A stretch of DNA of 64,000 nt from Limnobacter sp. SAORIC-580. GTDB lineage: Bacteria; Pseudomonadota; Gammaproteobacteria; Burkholderiales; Burkholderiaceae_B. Location of the stretch: contig NZ_CP053084.1 in NCBI RefSeq assembly GCF_013004065.1, forward strand, positions 558,001 to 622,000. Direction: 5' to 3'. A model generated the notes under the pieces. The model saw only the letters and a list, made by a program, of their open reading frames with translations, was not told the DNA's origin and made no database searches. The position numbers and the translations under genes are program-made. Shown piece by piece: positions 54,431 through 63,541 of the stretch (positions within the stretch are counted from its first letter, which is position 1; each line of letters starts with the position of its first letter).

Positions 54431-56827
54431 TCACGCCAGAATTTTCTTTGCCTTGTCGCTTGTAATTTGCTGGGCCCATACAAACTGGCGTGAATCGTCC
54501 GCCGTCATCGGTCGAGCCAGGCCAAAACCTTGCAGCTCAAGCACACCCGACTCAATCAGGAAATCACGTTGCTCGGCGGTTTCAACGCCTTCGGCTACTA
54601 CTCCCAAGCCCAGTGCCTGAGCCATGGCCAACACAGTGCGTGACAAAATGACACTGTCGGTTTTGTTGGGCAGGTTGCTGACAAATGAGCGGTCGAGCTT
54701 GATCGACTGAACCGGCATCCGGTGCAGTGTGGCCAGCGACGAATAACCCGTACCAAAGTCGTCAATCGACAAGGAAACCCCCAATTCATGCAAGCGGTTC
54801 AGGTCATGCAATACGGTTTCCTGATTCTGCATCAACACGGTTTCAGTCAGTTCAAGTTCCAGCAACTTTGCTGGCAGGCCTGTTAGTTTCAGCACCTTTT
54901 CAACAGTCCCGCATAGTTTGCCATCCAGCAACTGAATTCCAGATACATTCACCGAAACGCTAATGGGATTCTTCAGTTTCTTGTTGGTGTCTTTCAGCCA
55001 TTTGCAGGCTTTGCGCATCACCTGTTCACCCATCGGAATGATCAAACCGGTTTCCTCGGCAATCGGAATGAACTGGGCAGGTGGAATCAATTCGCCTGTG
55101 CGGGAACGCATGCGTGCCAGCGCTTCAACTGAACAAATAGACCCATTGGCGTTAAAGCGTGGCTGGTAATGCAATTCGATTCGATCGTGCAAAATTGAAT
55201 CGTGTAAATCGTTCTCAAGATCCACTTTGGTCTGCAGGGTTGCGCTCATGTTGGCGTGGAATACGCGCACCGTATTTTTGCCGGCTTGTTTGGCTTGGTA
55301 CATCGCAATGTCGGCATGTTTCAGCAGGCCTTCCACATCGGTGGCGTCGGTGGGAAACAGGGCCACACCCACAGAGGCACCCACATAAATTTTCTTTTCA
55401 CCTAACTCAAACGGTTTTTTGCTGACTGCGTCCACGACCTTTCGGCCCACATTGAATGCGGTGTCTTGGTCGGCAATGTAGGGCAGGGTGATTACAAATT
55501 CGTCGCCCGACAAACGGGCAACAATGTCTGAGCTGCGCACTACGCTGCGCAAACGTTTGGACACGGCAATCAGCAAGTCGTCGCCGCGGTCATGCCCCAG
55601 CGTGTCATTCACCGCCTTAAAGCCATCGAGGTCGATAAATAGCAGGCCCAGTTTGAAATCCTGAACCTGGTCATTGCCAAGCAATTCTTGCAAAGTTTGC
55701 GACAGGGCCAAACGGTTGGGCAAACCCGTAAGCGGATCATGCGTGGCCTGATGCCGCATTTTGCTTTCATTGCGCTTGATGGAGCTGATGTCAGTGAAGA
55801 AAATCGAAATCAGTTCATCGCTTGGGTAGGCTTTCACTTGGTACCACATTTCGTTGGCCGGGTCTTGCCACTGAAATGTCTCTGGTTGCATGCTGCCTTT
55901 GGCCTGGTTCACGTATTTGAACAAGGGTGTTTTCTTCAGGTGGGGTGCACGTTCCCACACCATGCGGCCCAACAACAGCGGTGCAGTTTTACCCAGAAGT
56001 TCTGCGCCTTTTTCATTCAGGTAGTTCACATAGCCATTCATGTCGATGGCAAAAAATGCATCGTCCATCGATTCAAGAATGTTGTTGATTCGCTCTTCAC
56101 TTTTCAACAATGCTTCTTCAAGGTGAATATTGCTTGAGCGCCCAATCAGCAAGATGTCAGCGCCGATGCAGGCAGCCGTCCAGTCGAAGTAAACCACATC
56201 ATTGAAGGTGTTGCGCAGGCGGAAGGAGCCGTCCGTAGAACCCGTTTGATATTTCACTTGATCGAGCAGTCGCTTGAATTGACCCACATCCGTGCGAAAC
56301 ACCAGGTTGGCCGCATCAAGGTTTTCCAGTTGTTCGCTGGTTTGTCCTAAAAACTCTTCCAGCGAAGGGCTTAGTTTTTTGATTCGTCCTTTGTCGTCAA
56401 CGTTCAACAACACACTGGTGGGAATTTTCTTGTCGGTGCTGTCCGGGGTTTCTGGGCGTTGTTCAGGTGTATTAACCGCAGGTACCTGTGGTGACAACTG
56501 AGTGCGCTTCACCTCTTGTTCCTGAAGCACTCCAAATTCGCCGTGCGCCAGCATTTGCAAACTCAGCCATTGTGCATTGACTTTGACATGGCCTGTCCAA
56601 CCCTGTTGCCGGAGCAATGCATTGGACAATGCCCGGTAAATGGCCATGCCGTAGCGATTCACGATGAGTTCACTACCCGATTTGAATCCCAGTTCTTGGC
56701 GGAACAGTTTGCTGGCGGCGATCAGGCTTAATTCGTCTGTGACATGGCCCAGCAGGGCGTAACGTGTGGTTCCGCTGTCCAGTAGTTCGTTGATCAGCGG
56801 GTCGTCAAGAACATTGCTCAGGCTCAT
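54431..56827 (-). CDS. PAS-GGDEF-EAL protein (c-di-GMP turnover)
   Basis: 798-residue cytoplasmic protein. An N-terminal region of about 130 residues resembles a DUF2507/V4R-like or hydrocarbon-binding fold only in outline; two PAS-like domains follow (about 140-240 and 255-370), then GGDEF (signature ARLSGDEFVI near residue 440) and EAL (VEALARM near 569, with SVNVSG, LELTET, DDFGTGYSS, IKLDRS and AEGVET). Ser-Gly-Asp-Glu-Phe still allows cyclase activity, and all EAL residues are intact, so it may be bifunctional. It is translated with the membrane sensor upstream through a 4-nt overlap. Confidence 0.9.
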   Translation of the reverse strand: MSLSNVLDDPLINELLDSGTTRYALLGHVTDELSLIAASKLFRQELGFKSGSELIVNRYGMAIYRALSNALLRQQGWTGHVKVNAQWLSLQMLAHGEFGVLQEQEVKRTQLSPQVPAVNTPEQRPETPDSTDKKIPTSVLLNVDDKGRIKKLSPSLEEFLGQTSEQLENLDAANLVFRTDVGQFKRLLDQVKYQTGSTDGSFRLRNTFNDVVYFDWTAACIGADILLIGRSSNIHLEEALLKSEERINNILESMDDAFFAIDMNGYVNYLNEKGAELLGKTAPLLLGRMVWERAPHLKKTPLFKYVNQAKGSMQPETFQWQDPANEMWYQVKAYPSDELISIFFTDISSIKRNESKMRHQATHDPLTGLPNRLALSQTLQELLGNDQVQDFKLGLLFIDLDGFKAVNDTLGHDRGDDLLIAVSKRLRSVVRSSDIVARLSGDEFVITLPYIADQDTAFNVGRKVVDAVSKKPFELGEKKIYVGASVGVALFPTDATDVEGLLKHADIAMYQAKQAGKNTVRVFHANMSATLQTKVDLENDLHDSILHDRIELHYQPRFNANGSICSVEALARMRSRTGELIPPAQFIPIAEETGLIIPMGEQVMRKACKWLKDTNKKLKNPISVSVNVSGIQLLDGKLCGTVEKVLKLTGLPAKLLELELTETVLMQNQETVLHDLNRLHELGVSLSIDDFGTGYSSLATLHRMPVQSIKLDRSFVSNLPNKTDSVILSRTVLAMAQALGLGVVAEGVETAEQRDFLIESGVLELQGFGLARPMTADDSRQFVWAQQITSDKAKKILA

Positions 56828-58248
56828 ACATCAAACCTCGAGAGCCGTTTTTCCATTTCGCGCATCATTTCATCTGAGCGCAAAATGGTTTGTACCGTGC
56901 TGGCCAACGTGCGGAATGCGCTTTCCGTGCGCGCTTGCATGCCTTCCATGGCACCCAGCACTTCCCAACCCTGACGTTGATTGCCGTGGCCATTTTCCAC
57001 CCACTGGTGCGTGGCACGGTCAATGGATACCAACTGGTTTTCAATGGCACTCAAGCCGCTTTTCAGCACATCCATTCTGGCCATGAATCCGTTGGTGCGT
57101 TCGTTCAGGTTGTCCAGTGTGCTCAGTGTGGTTTGTAGTTGTTGTGCTGCAGCGGGTGAAAACTCCTTCTGGAATTCTTTGTGCAGGGCCTGCATTTGCT
57201 GGCTGGAATCAAAGGCCTGTTTGCCGATGCGTTGCAATTGTTCCAGGGATTGATTCAGTTCATTGAGCAGATCAAAGCTGTCTTCGGTCGCTTTTTTGGA
57301 CAAATCGGCTGTGCTTTGTCCCATGCGGGTTTGGTTACCCAGGCTTTGAACAAAGTCGCGCAGCTTTTTGGAAGCCTGTGAGCTCTCTTCCATTTGTTGT
57401 GTATTACCCGCACCCAGTTCTTTGGCAATTTGCGACAATTCGCGAATATCGGCGCGAAGCATTTTGAATGCAGCCACCACAAACGCCATGTTGTCTGCGT
57501 AGTCGTTGAATACTTGCCCCATGGGCGACATGCGGCCTTGTTCATCGGTTTGAGCACGCACACGCAGGTTGATGCCTTTTTCCTTGTCCAAGTAGGCCAG
57601 CAGTTTGGTGCCTTCTTCTGCGGCCAGGGCATGTTGCCGAAGGGTTTGAGCAATCACCGACAGCAGCAATACTGCAATGGACACGTAAAAGCCGTGTAGC
57701 GCCACGGCAGGCATACCCGAGAATGGACCACGGAAGATATAGCATTCGAAACCTGCTTGCTGGAGCATGTCGAACACAATGTGATGAATCACGATCAACA
57801 AGCCCATGCTGAGCAGGGGGCGGGTGTCCCGATAAGCCAGCATCACTGGCAACAATATGAAAAAGCTGAAGTGGTATTCCAGTAGTCCGCGTGCAATGTG
57901 GACATGCAAGGCACCCATGCCAACCAGCAGTGCTGCGTTGATGTGCATGGTCAGTGGCTGCCCGGCATGCCAGCGGGTAATCGCCAGGCTGCCCAGGAAA
58001 AGCGGGATACCCCAGCCCAGCGCTTGGGCTATGTTGTTGTAGGCCAGACCTTCGAGGGTGGCAAACACCAGGCAGGCGAAGCTGACTACCACGCACAGCC
58101 AGTCCGCATTGATCCGGATTGAAGTGAGGTCAGTGGCGTTGGGAGCTACGCCAGACAGCCTGCTTAAAAATGTAAAGAATCCGTGGGGGGGAAGCTGCAC
58201 CGGGGCGTTGGAAGCTTGCTGGTTCAGGGCCGAGTGCTGGGCATGCAT
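56824..58248 (-). CDS. Multi-helix membrane sensor with cytoplasmic coiled coil
   Basis: 474 residues. Six membrane segments fill about residues 48-205, including HVHIARGLLEYHFSFF (near 115-130), YRDTRPLL and HHIVFDMLQQ (near 150-160). These conserved His and Arg residues occur in the membrane domain of a known group of chemoreceptor-like proteins. A HAMP-like part and a long coiled coil rich in Gln, Ser and Leu follow (to about 440), without a clear receptor signalling tip. The start overlaps that of the GGDEF/EAL gene by 4 nt, so it may be its sensory partner. Ligand is unknown; heme or redox sensing through the histidines is a guess. Confidence 0.75.
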   Translation of the reverse strand: MHAQHSALNQQASNAPVQLPPHGFFTFLSRLSGVAPNATDLTSIRINADWLCVVVSFACLVFATLEGLAYNNIAQALGWGIPLFLGSLAITRWHAGQPLTMHINAALLVGMGALHVHIARGLLEYHFSFFILLPVMLAYRDTRPLLSMGLLIVIHHIVFDMLQQAGFECYIFRGPFSGMPAVALHGFYVSIAVLLLSVIAQTLRQHALAAEEGTKLLAYLDKEKGINLRVRAQTDEQGRMSPMGQVFNDYADNMAFVVAAFKMLRADIRELSQIAKELGAGNTQQMEESSQASKKLRDFVQSLGNQTRMGQSTADLSKKATEDSFDLLNELNQSLEQLQRIGKQAFDSSQQMQALHKEFQKEFSPAAAQQLQTTLSTLDNLNERTNGFMARMDVLKSGLSAIENQLVSIDRATHQWVENGHGNQRQGWEVLGAMEGMQARTESAFRTLASTVQTILRSDEMMREMEKRLSRFDV

Positions 58249-58254
58249 GGTGAA

Positions 58255-58293
58255 TTCTCGAATGTAACTTTGTCCAAATGTTAAATTCGAGAA
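58255..58293 (-). promoter_or_regulatory. Near-perfect palindrome over the translation start region of the sensor operon
   Basis: TTCTCGAATGTAAC (58255-58268) and GTTAAATTCGAGAA (58280-58293) pair at 13 of 14 positions around an 11-nt spacer. On the minus strand the 3' arm ends 6 nt before the ATG of the membrane sensor gene and holds its only purine-rich ribosome binding sequence (GAGAA). It could be a repressor operator or an RNA hairpin masking the ribosome site. Confidence 0.6.
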
Positions 58294-58345
58294 TACCGGA
58301 AGTCATTTGTAATCAATCACCTGAATAGAGTGGATTTTTACCCCT

Positions 58346-59374
58346 TCAGAATCGTTCTTCCGGCGTCAGCAAACGCCACTGCCCCACGGGCAGGTCGCCG
58401 AGCATTACGCGGCCAATTCGAACGCGTTTCAAGCCCACCACTTTCAGGCCCACAATTTCACACATTCGGCGAATTTGTCGTTTCTTGCCTTCGTTCAAAA
58501 TAAAGCGAAGTTGATCCTCGTTTTGCCAGCTGACGCGGGCTGGTTTTAACGCTTCGCCGTCCAGGCTCAGGCCATAACGCAGCATTTCAAGTCCACGGTC
58601 AGTCAATTCGCCTTCTACTCGCACCAGGTATTCTTTTTCCACTGTGCTGTTGGCGTCGATCAGTTGTTTGGCAATGCGACCATCTTGGGTCAGTACCAGC
58701 AAGCCCGTGGAATCAATGTCCAGGCGACCTGCTGGCGCGAGACCTTTCAGCATGGCGGGCTGGAAAGGGGTTGATGTTTTGCGGTCGGCCTGGTTTTCCA
58801 GGCCCAGGCATTCCATAGCAGCTTTGTAGCGCCCCTCGGGCTGGCCGGACACCACGCCAATCGGCTTGTGGTACAAAATGGTGACCTGTTTGCCCAGTAC
58901 ATTCTTGGCACGTGCATCCAGATCAATGGTGACCGTGGGCAGCACTTTGGCACCCAGCTCATCGACCACTTTGCCGTTCACTCGCACCCAACCATTCTCG
59001 ATCAGGTAATCGGCTTCCCGGCGGGAACACAAACCCTTGGCCGCCATGATCTTGCTTAGCCGTTGTGGCTCGAACGGATCGAGCATGTCCAGTGTGTTCG
59101 TGCCGGTGACCTTGCTGCGGCGCGGGCGTGCCGTACCAGCGGCAGGGGCCACCGGTGCGCTGCGCATGGCGGCGCGGTTGCGGTCGGGTTTGGCAGTGAC
59201 GGCGGCTTTGCCAGCCGCTGCACTGGGGCGTCCACGGCCTGTGGATGCGGAACCCGCAGCCGGTTTGGCTGCGGTTGCTGATTTGGTTCGGTTACTGGGG
59301 CGTGCGGGTGGGCCGGAACGGCCCGAGTCGCCACTGCGGCCTGCGCTGCCGTTGCGGCCTGCGGGTTTTTTCAT
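58346..59374 (-). CDS. RsuA/RluB/E/F-family pseudouridine synthase
   Basis: 342 residues. An S4 RNA-binding domain (QRLSKIMAAKGLCSRREADY near residues 104-123) is followed by the catalytic domain with GRLDIDSTGLL (catalytic Asp in RLDIDS) and KKRQIRRMCEIVGL near the end. Closest in layout to RluF or RluB, which modify 23S rRNA (and tRNA-Tyr for RluF). About 95 N-terminal residues are low-complexity, basic and rich in Ala, Gly, Arg and Pro, as often seen in betaproteobacterial members. Confidence 0.88.
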   Translation of the reverse strand: MKKPAGRNGSAGRSGDSGRSGPPARPSNRTKSATAAKPAAGSASTGRGRPSAAAGKAAVTAKPDRNRAAMRSAPVAPAAGTARPRRSKVTGTNTLDMLDPFEPQRLSKIMAAKGLCSRREADYLIENGWVRVNGKVVDELGAKVLPTVTIDLDARAKNVLGKQVTILYHKPIGVVSGQPEGRYKAAMECLGLENQADRKTSTPFQPAMLKGLAPAGRLDIDSTGLLVLTQDGRIAKQLIDANSTVEKEYLVRVEGELTDRGLEMLRYGLSLDGEALKPARVSWQNEDQLRFILNEGKKRQIRRMCEIVGLKVVGLKRVRIGRVMLGDLPVGQWRLLTPEERF

Positions 59375-59432
59375 GATTTCAGGATATCCTCTTGCATTGA
59401 GGGCGTATTGTAGGTGAAATCAAGGGCTTAGG

Positions 59433-62400
59433 CTATGTTCTCTGCAAGTCGGGTGGCAAGAGCTTGTAAAGCACCGGCGTCACCAGGCGACCAATGAAGG
59501 TGGAAGAAATAAGCCCACCAATAATCACCCAGGCCATGGGCGAGTAAAGCCCGCCACCTTGCAGCGCCAGTGGCATCAAGCCGCCCACGGCGGTGGCACT
59601 GGTCAGCAGAATCGGCAGGAATCGGATACGGCCTGCTTCTTCGATGGACTCATCAAGCCCTTTGCCTTCTTCACGCAACTGGTTGGTGAAGTCCACCAGC
59701 AAAATCGAGTTCTTGATTTCAATGCCGATCAGCGCAATGAAGCCAATCATCGCTGTGAAACTGAGCGAATTCCCTGTCAGGAACAGCATGACCATGCCAC
59801 CCGTTACACCCAGCGGAATTACGAACAAAACAATCAGCGTGCTTTTGAAACTGCCGAATTCCAGAACCAGAATGGCCAGAATGCCAAATACGGTAATCAG
59901 GATCGCAGTACCAAAACCGGCAAAGCTTTCTTGCCTGCTTTTAACTTCGCCCGCCATTTTGTACCGGTAACCAGTGGGCAAGCCCATTTCGTCAATTTGT
60001 TTGGCAATTTCATTGCTGATCTTCTCGGTGTTGTAGCCAGTGCGTGTGTAAGCGGTCAGCAGCACGGCGCGTTCGCGGTCGAAGCGGTAAATGCTGTTCA
60101 GGTTGTCATCCAGTTCAAGCGTGGTGAGTTGGGTTAGCGGTACTGCCTGGCCTGTGCGTGAAATCACATGGAAGTCGTCCAGCGCGCTTAGATTGCTGCG
60201 AACACCGGCAGGGCCACGCACACTGATGTCGTAGGCATCGCCGTTACTCTGGCGAATTTCACCTGCAAACGCACCTGCAATGGCAAGCCGCACAGCCTGG
60301 TCCAGCTCCGCTGAGTTCACACCCAGCAAACCCGCTTTTTCAAAATTCACTTTCAGGCGAAGGTCGCTGCGCCCGGTGCGCTGTGGGTTGTCCACGTTTT
60401 GTGTACCGGGATTTGCCAGCATGATACGTTCTACCTGTGCAGACAATTCACGCAGCGTTTCTATTTCGGGCCCTACCAAACGGATGCCAATGGGTGCATC
60501 AATGGGTGGACCATTTTCAAACTCACGCACAATCAGATTGGCGCCCGCAATTGTTTTCAGTTCATTGCGAATGTTGTCGAGCAGCTTGGGCGTGTCGTCG
60601 TTGTATTCCTTGAGTTGTACAAACAATTCACCCACGTTCGATTGTTTGTCTTGCTGAAATACGTTGTAATAAATTTGCGGGTTGCCCTCGCCCACGGTGG
60701 CCATGACCGCCGTAATTTCATCAAACTCCGAGAGCTTGTTTTCAACCTGTTTCACCACATTGTCGGTGGCAGTCAGGCTGGATCCCGGGGGCAGGCCCAC
60801 CTCAATTACAAACTGCGGTGTATTGGCCTTGGGGAACAGCGACATGCCCATGAGGGGTGCCAGGCCCAGGCTGGCCACGAACAACACCAGTGATGCAGCC
60901 ACCACGGTTTTGGGGGTTTGCAAGGCGCGGTGCAGCAGTGGGGTGTAAATTTTGTCGATCAAGCCCATCAGCTTTTGCAGCACGATATTGCCATGCTCAT
61001 TTTCGTCTTTCTTCAGCACACGGCTGGCCAGAAACGGGATGATGGTCAATGCAACAAACAGCGATGCAATCACTGTAAACACCACGGCCACCGGCAAGGA
61101 GCGAATGAATTTTCCGGCGTTGTCTGGCAGCATCAACAAAGGCAGGAAGGCAAACAACAGGGTTGCAGTACAACCCACCACAGCAAGTGAAATTTGCTTG
61201 GTGGCCAGGCGTGCCGCATCCACACGGTTATAGCCCATGCGCAGGTAACGTGAAATGTTTTCAATCACCACGATTGAGTCGTCGACCAACAGGCCCAATG
61301 CAACCACCAGGCCAGCAATTGAAAGCTGGTTCAATGAGAAGCCTGCATAGTACAAACAGGCCAAACCGGTGAGCAGCGACAAAGGCACACTGACCATCAC
61401 AATGCCCGAGGCCCGCAAGCCCAGCGGCAACAGGGTGATCAGCACCAGTGTTACCGCCAGTGCGAAGTCGAAGGTGAGGCGATCAATGCGCTTTTCCACG
61501 TTTTTGTACTGCTCGAAACCGCGCTCCATTTTGATATTCGGAGGCAAGGTTTTCTCGAATTCGTCCGCTGTTTCCTGCAAGGCTTTTTGAGTCACAAAAA
61601 TATTGCGTTCGTCTTTCTGGTTGGCAGTGACAAACACCGCACGCTGACCATTGAAGCGGGCCATGACTTCCTGATTTTCATAGTCCCACTGCACATCGGC
61701 GACATCGCCCACACGAACCAGGCGACCACCCAAATCACCGCCCGTGCCGGTGCCGGCAATCACGGTGTTTCTGATTTCTTCAACGCTGCGGTACTGGCCC
61801 GAGGTTTGCACGTTCAAACGCCGTGCGCCTTCCTCTACCGGCCCACCTGGAATGTTCAGTGACTCACCCTGAATGACACGCGCTACATCGGCTGCCTGTA
61901 TTCCCAGTTCAGCCAGCTTTTTAAAGTTCAGGCTAACGCGTACCTGCTGCTCGGGGTAAGCCCAGCTTTCGCTTTCACGCACCGATGAAATACGCTCGAA
62001 CGCCTCGGAAAGGTCTTCAGCGTAATTGGCCAGGTCGGCATAGCTTGCTGTTTCCGACACCAATGAGTATTGAATGATGTTGGTGAAGCCGGGGTTGATT
62101 CGTTCAATCTCCAGCTTTTGTATGCCTGCGGGTAGCTGGTCCCGAATGCTGTTGAGTTCACGGTTCACTTCATCGAACTTTTTATCAACATCGACTTCCG
62201 CATCAAAACGCACAAACACCACACCGCCACTGTTGCGGGATGTTGAAAGCATTTCTTTCAAGTCGTCCAGGCTGCGCAGGGCATCTTCAATGGGCTTGGC
62301 TACCTGTTGTTCCATTTCGCGTGGGTCAGCACCTGGATAAATCACATTGATGCGAAATGCGCTGATGTCGAAATACGGGTCTTCGGTTCTGGGAATGTTT

Positions 62401-62489
62401 TGATACGCGCTGATGCCAATTGCTGTCAGCAGGAAAAATATCACCAGCGTGAACTGGTAATTCTTGATGGAAAAGTCCGAGAGTTTCAT
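59433..62489 (-). CDS. RND efflux transporter permease (AcrB/MexF-type superfamily)
   Basis: Inner-membrane proton-driven pump of the resistance-nodulation-division superfamily. 1018 residues with 12 predicted membrane helices and two large periplasmic loops. The proton relay is visible: LLVDDSIVVIEN in TM4 (near residue 403) and IEIKNSILLVDF in TM10 (Lys near 922). Its substrate cannot be read from sequence. It follows the adaptor gene by 5 nt and is the last gene of a tolC-adaptor-pump operon. Confidence 0.93.
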   Translation of the reverse strand: MKLSDFSIKNYQFTLVIFFLLTAIGISAYQNIPRTEDPYFDISAFRINVIYPGADPREMEQQVAKPIEDALRSLDDLKEMLSTSRNSGGVVFVRFDAEVDVDKKFDEVNRELNSIRDQLPAGIQKLEIERINPGFTNIIQYSLVSETASYADLANYAEDLSEAFERISSVRESESWAYPEQQVRVSLNFKKLAELGIQAADVARVIQGESLNIPGGPVEEGARRLNVQTSGQYRSVEEIRNTVIAGTGTGGDLGGRLVRVGDVADVQWDYENQEVMARFNGQRAVFVTANQKDERNIFVTQKALQETADEFEKTLPPNIKMERGFEQYKNVEKRIDRLTFDFALAVTLVLITLLPLGLRASGIVMVSVPLSLLTGLACLYYAGFSLNQLSIAGLVVALGLLVDDSIVVIENISRYLRMGYNRVDAARLATKQISLAVVGCTATLLFAFLPLLMLPDNAGKFIRSLPVAVVFTVIASLFVALTIIPFLASRVLKKDENEHGNIVLQKLMGLIDKIYTPLLHRALQTPKTVVAASLVLFVASLGLAPLMGMSLFPKANTPQFVIEVGLPPGSSLTATDNVVKQVENKLSEFDEITAVMATVGEGNPQIYYNVFQQDKQSNVGELFVQLKEYNDDTPKLLDNIRNELKTIAGANLIVREFENGPPIDAPIGIRLVGPEIETLRELSAQVERIMLANPGTQNVDNPQRTGRSDLRLKVNFEKAGLLGVNSAELDQAVRLAIAGAFAGEIRQSNGDAYDISVRGPAGVRSNLSALDDFHVISRTGQAVPLTQLTTLELDDNLNSIYRFDRERAVLLTAYTRTGYNTEKISNEIAKQIDEMGLPTGYRYKMAGEVKSRQESFAGFGTAILITVFGILAILVLEFGSFKSTLIVLFVIPLGVTGGMVMLFLTGNSLSFTAMIGFIALIGIEIKNSILLVDFTNQLREEGKGLDESIEEAGRIRFLPILLTSATAVGGLMPLALQGGGLYSPMAWVIIGGLISSTFIGRLVTPVLYKLLPPDLQRT

Positions 62490-62494
62490 CTGGA

Positions 62495-63541
62495 TTACTC
62501 CTGAACTTTCACGGTTTCACCATCTTGCAGGTAGGCTGCACCTGTGCTCACCACGCGAGTGCCTTCGGGCAGTGCGTCGATTAATGCGATCCGGTCTGCT
62601 TGAATAAAGGCCACGGCTACAGTTTGACGTTTCACGGTGTTGTCTGCTTGTACGGTGTAAATCCAGGCGGCTTTGTTGTCGCCCTCGACCACGGCCTCTA
62701 TGGGTACATAGCTGCGCATGCCATTGAAGTTGGCGGGTTCAATGCGGGTACGCCCTTGCATGCCCGATAAAAGGTTGATGTTTTCATGGGCACGTGTGTC
62801 TACCTCAACCAGCACGCCGTAGGTGCCTGTGGCGGGGTCTGCTGCCTGGCTTAGTTCAATTACTTTTCCGGGCCACTTCACGCCGGGCAGTGCGTCGAAT
62901 TGCACCTCGGCCTTGGCACCCAGCTGTATGTGCACGGCTTGCTTGTCAGCCAAACTCGCCTTCATGACAAAGCCGCTGCTTTTGCTACCAAGTAGTAATA
63001 TCGGCTGGCCTGGCGACACCACTTCACCGGTTTGCGCAAAACGCTTCAACACCACGCCATTGGCTTGAGCCTGTATGTCAGCCGTTTGGCTTGCAAACTG
63101 GGCTTGGCTGAGTTGTGCACGTGCAGCTTGTGCAGCAGTTTCCAGGTTGTCGAGTTGTACTTTGGAAATCACTTCCTGATCACGGAGCAATTTGCCACGT
63201 TGCAAGTCGCGTTGGGCTTTTTCAAAGCCCGCGCTGGCTTGGCTCACAGCTGCGTTGACATCTTGTTTGTTCAGCGCAGCCAGCCGCTGGCCTTTCTCCA
63301 CAGTTTCGCCTTCGCGCACATTGATTCGTTCAATCACGCCGCCCACTTTGAAACTCAATCGGGTTTCGTCGCGAAAGGCACCAATTCCAGCCACTTCGAT
63401 CAAGCTGGCTGCAGGGCCACTTTGTACTGTTTCGGTTTTCACCAATCGGTATTCCACTGCGGGTGCTTCCTCGGGGGTGGCTGGGCCACAGGCTGCCAGA
63501 ACCAACAAGGAGAGGGTTGAAATTACGAGTACGGGTTTCAT
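62495..63541 (-). CDS. RND periplasmic adaptor (membrane fusion) lipoprotein
   Basis: Links the RND pump to the outer-membrane channel. 348 residues from the ATG at 63541, which overlaps the stop of the upstream channel gene by 4 nt. The signal peptide ends in a lipobox LAAC (Cys near residue 18), so the protein is a periplasmic lipoprotein. Lipoyl-type half-domains are seen at VGGVIERINVREGETVEKGQ and AQANGVVLKRFAQTGEVV, separated by a short Gln/Ala coiled-coil hairpin, then a beta-barrel part. Confidence 0.92.
   Translation of the reverse strand: MKPVLVISTLSLLVLAACGPATPEEAPAVEYRLVKTETVQSGPAASLIEVAGIGAFRDETRLSFKVGGVIERINVREGETVEKGQRLAALNKQDVNAAVSQASAGFEKAQRDLQRGKLLRDQEVISKVQLDNLETAAQAARAQLSQAQFASQTADIQAQANGVVLKRFAQTGEVVSPGQPILLLGSKSSGFVMKASLADKQAVHIQLGAKAEVQFDALPGVKWPGKVIELSQAADPATGTYGVLVEVDTRAHENINLLSGMQGRTRIEPANFNGMRSYVPIEAVVEGDNKAAWIYTVQADNTVKRQTVAVAFIQADRIALIDALPEGTRVVSTGAAYLQDGETVKVQE

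Noticed and set aside
54091..54465. Plus-strand reading frame of 124 codons behind queD
   Set aside because: It runs through the direct repeats and into the end of the GGDEF/EAL gene, has no ribosome binding site and looks like no protein.
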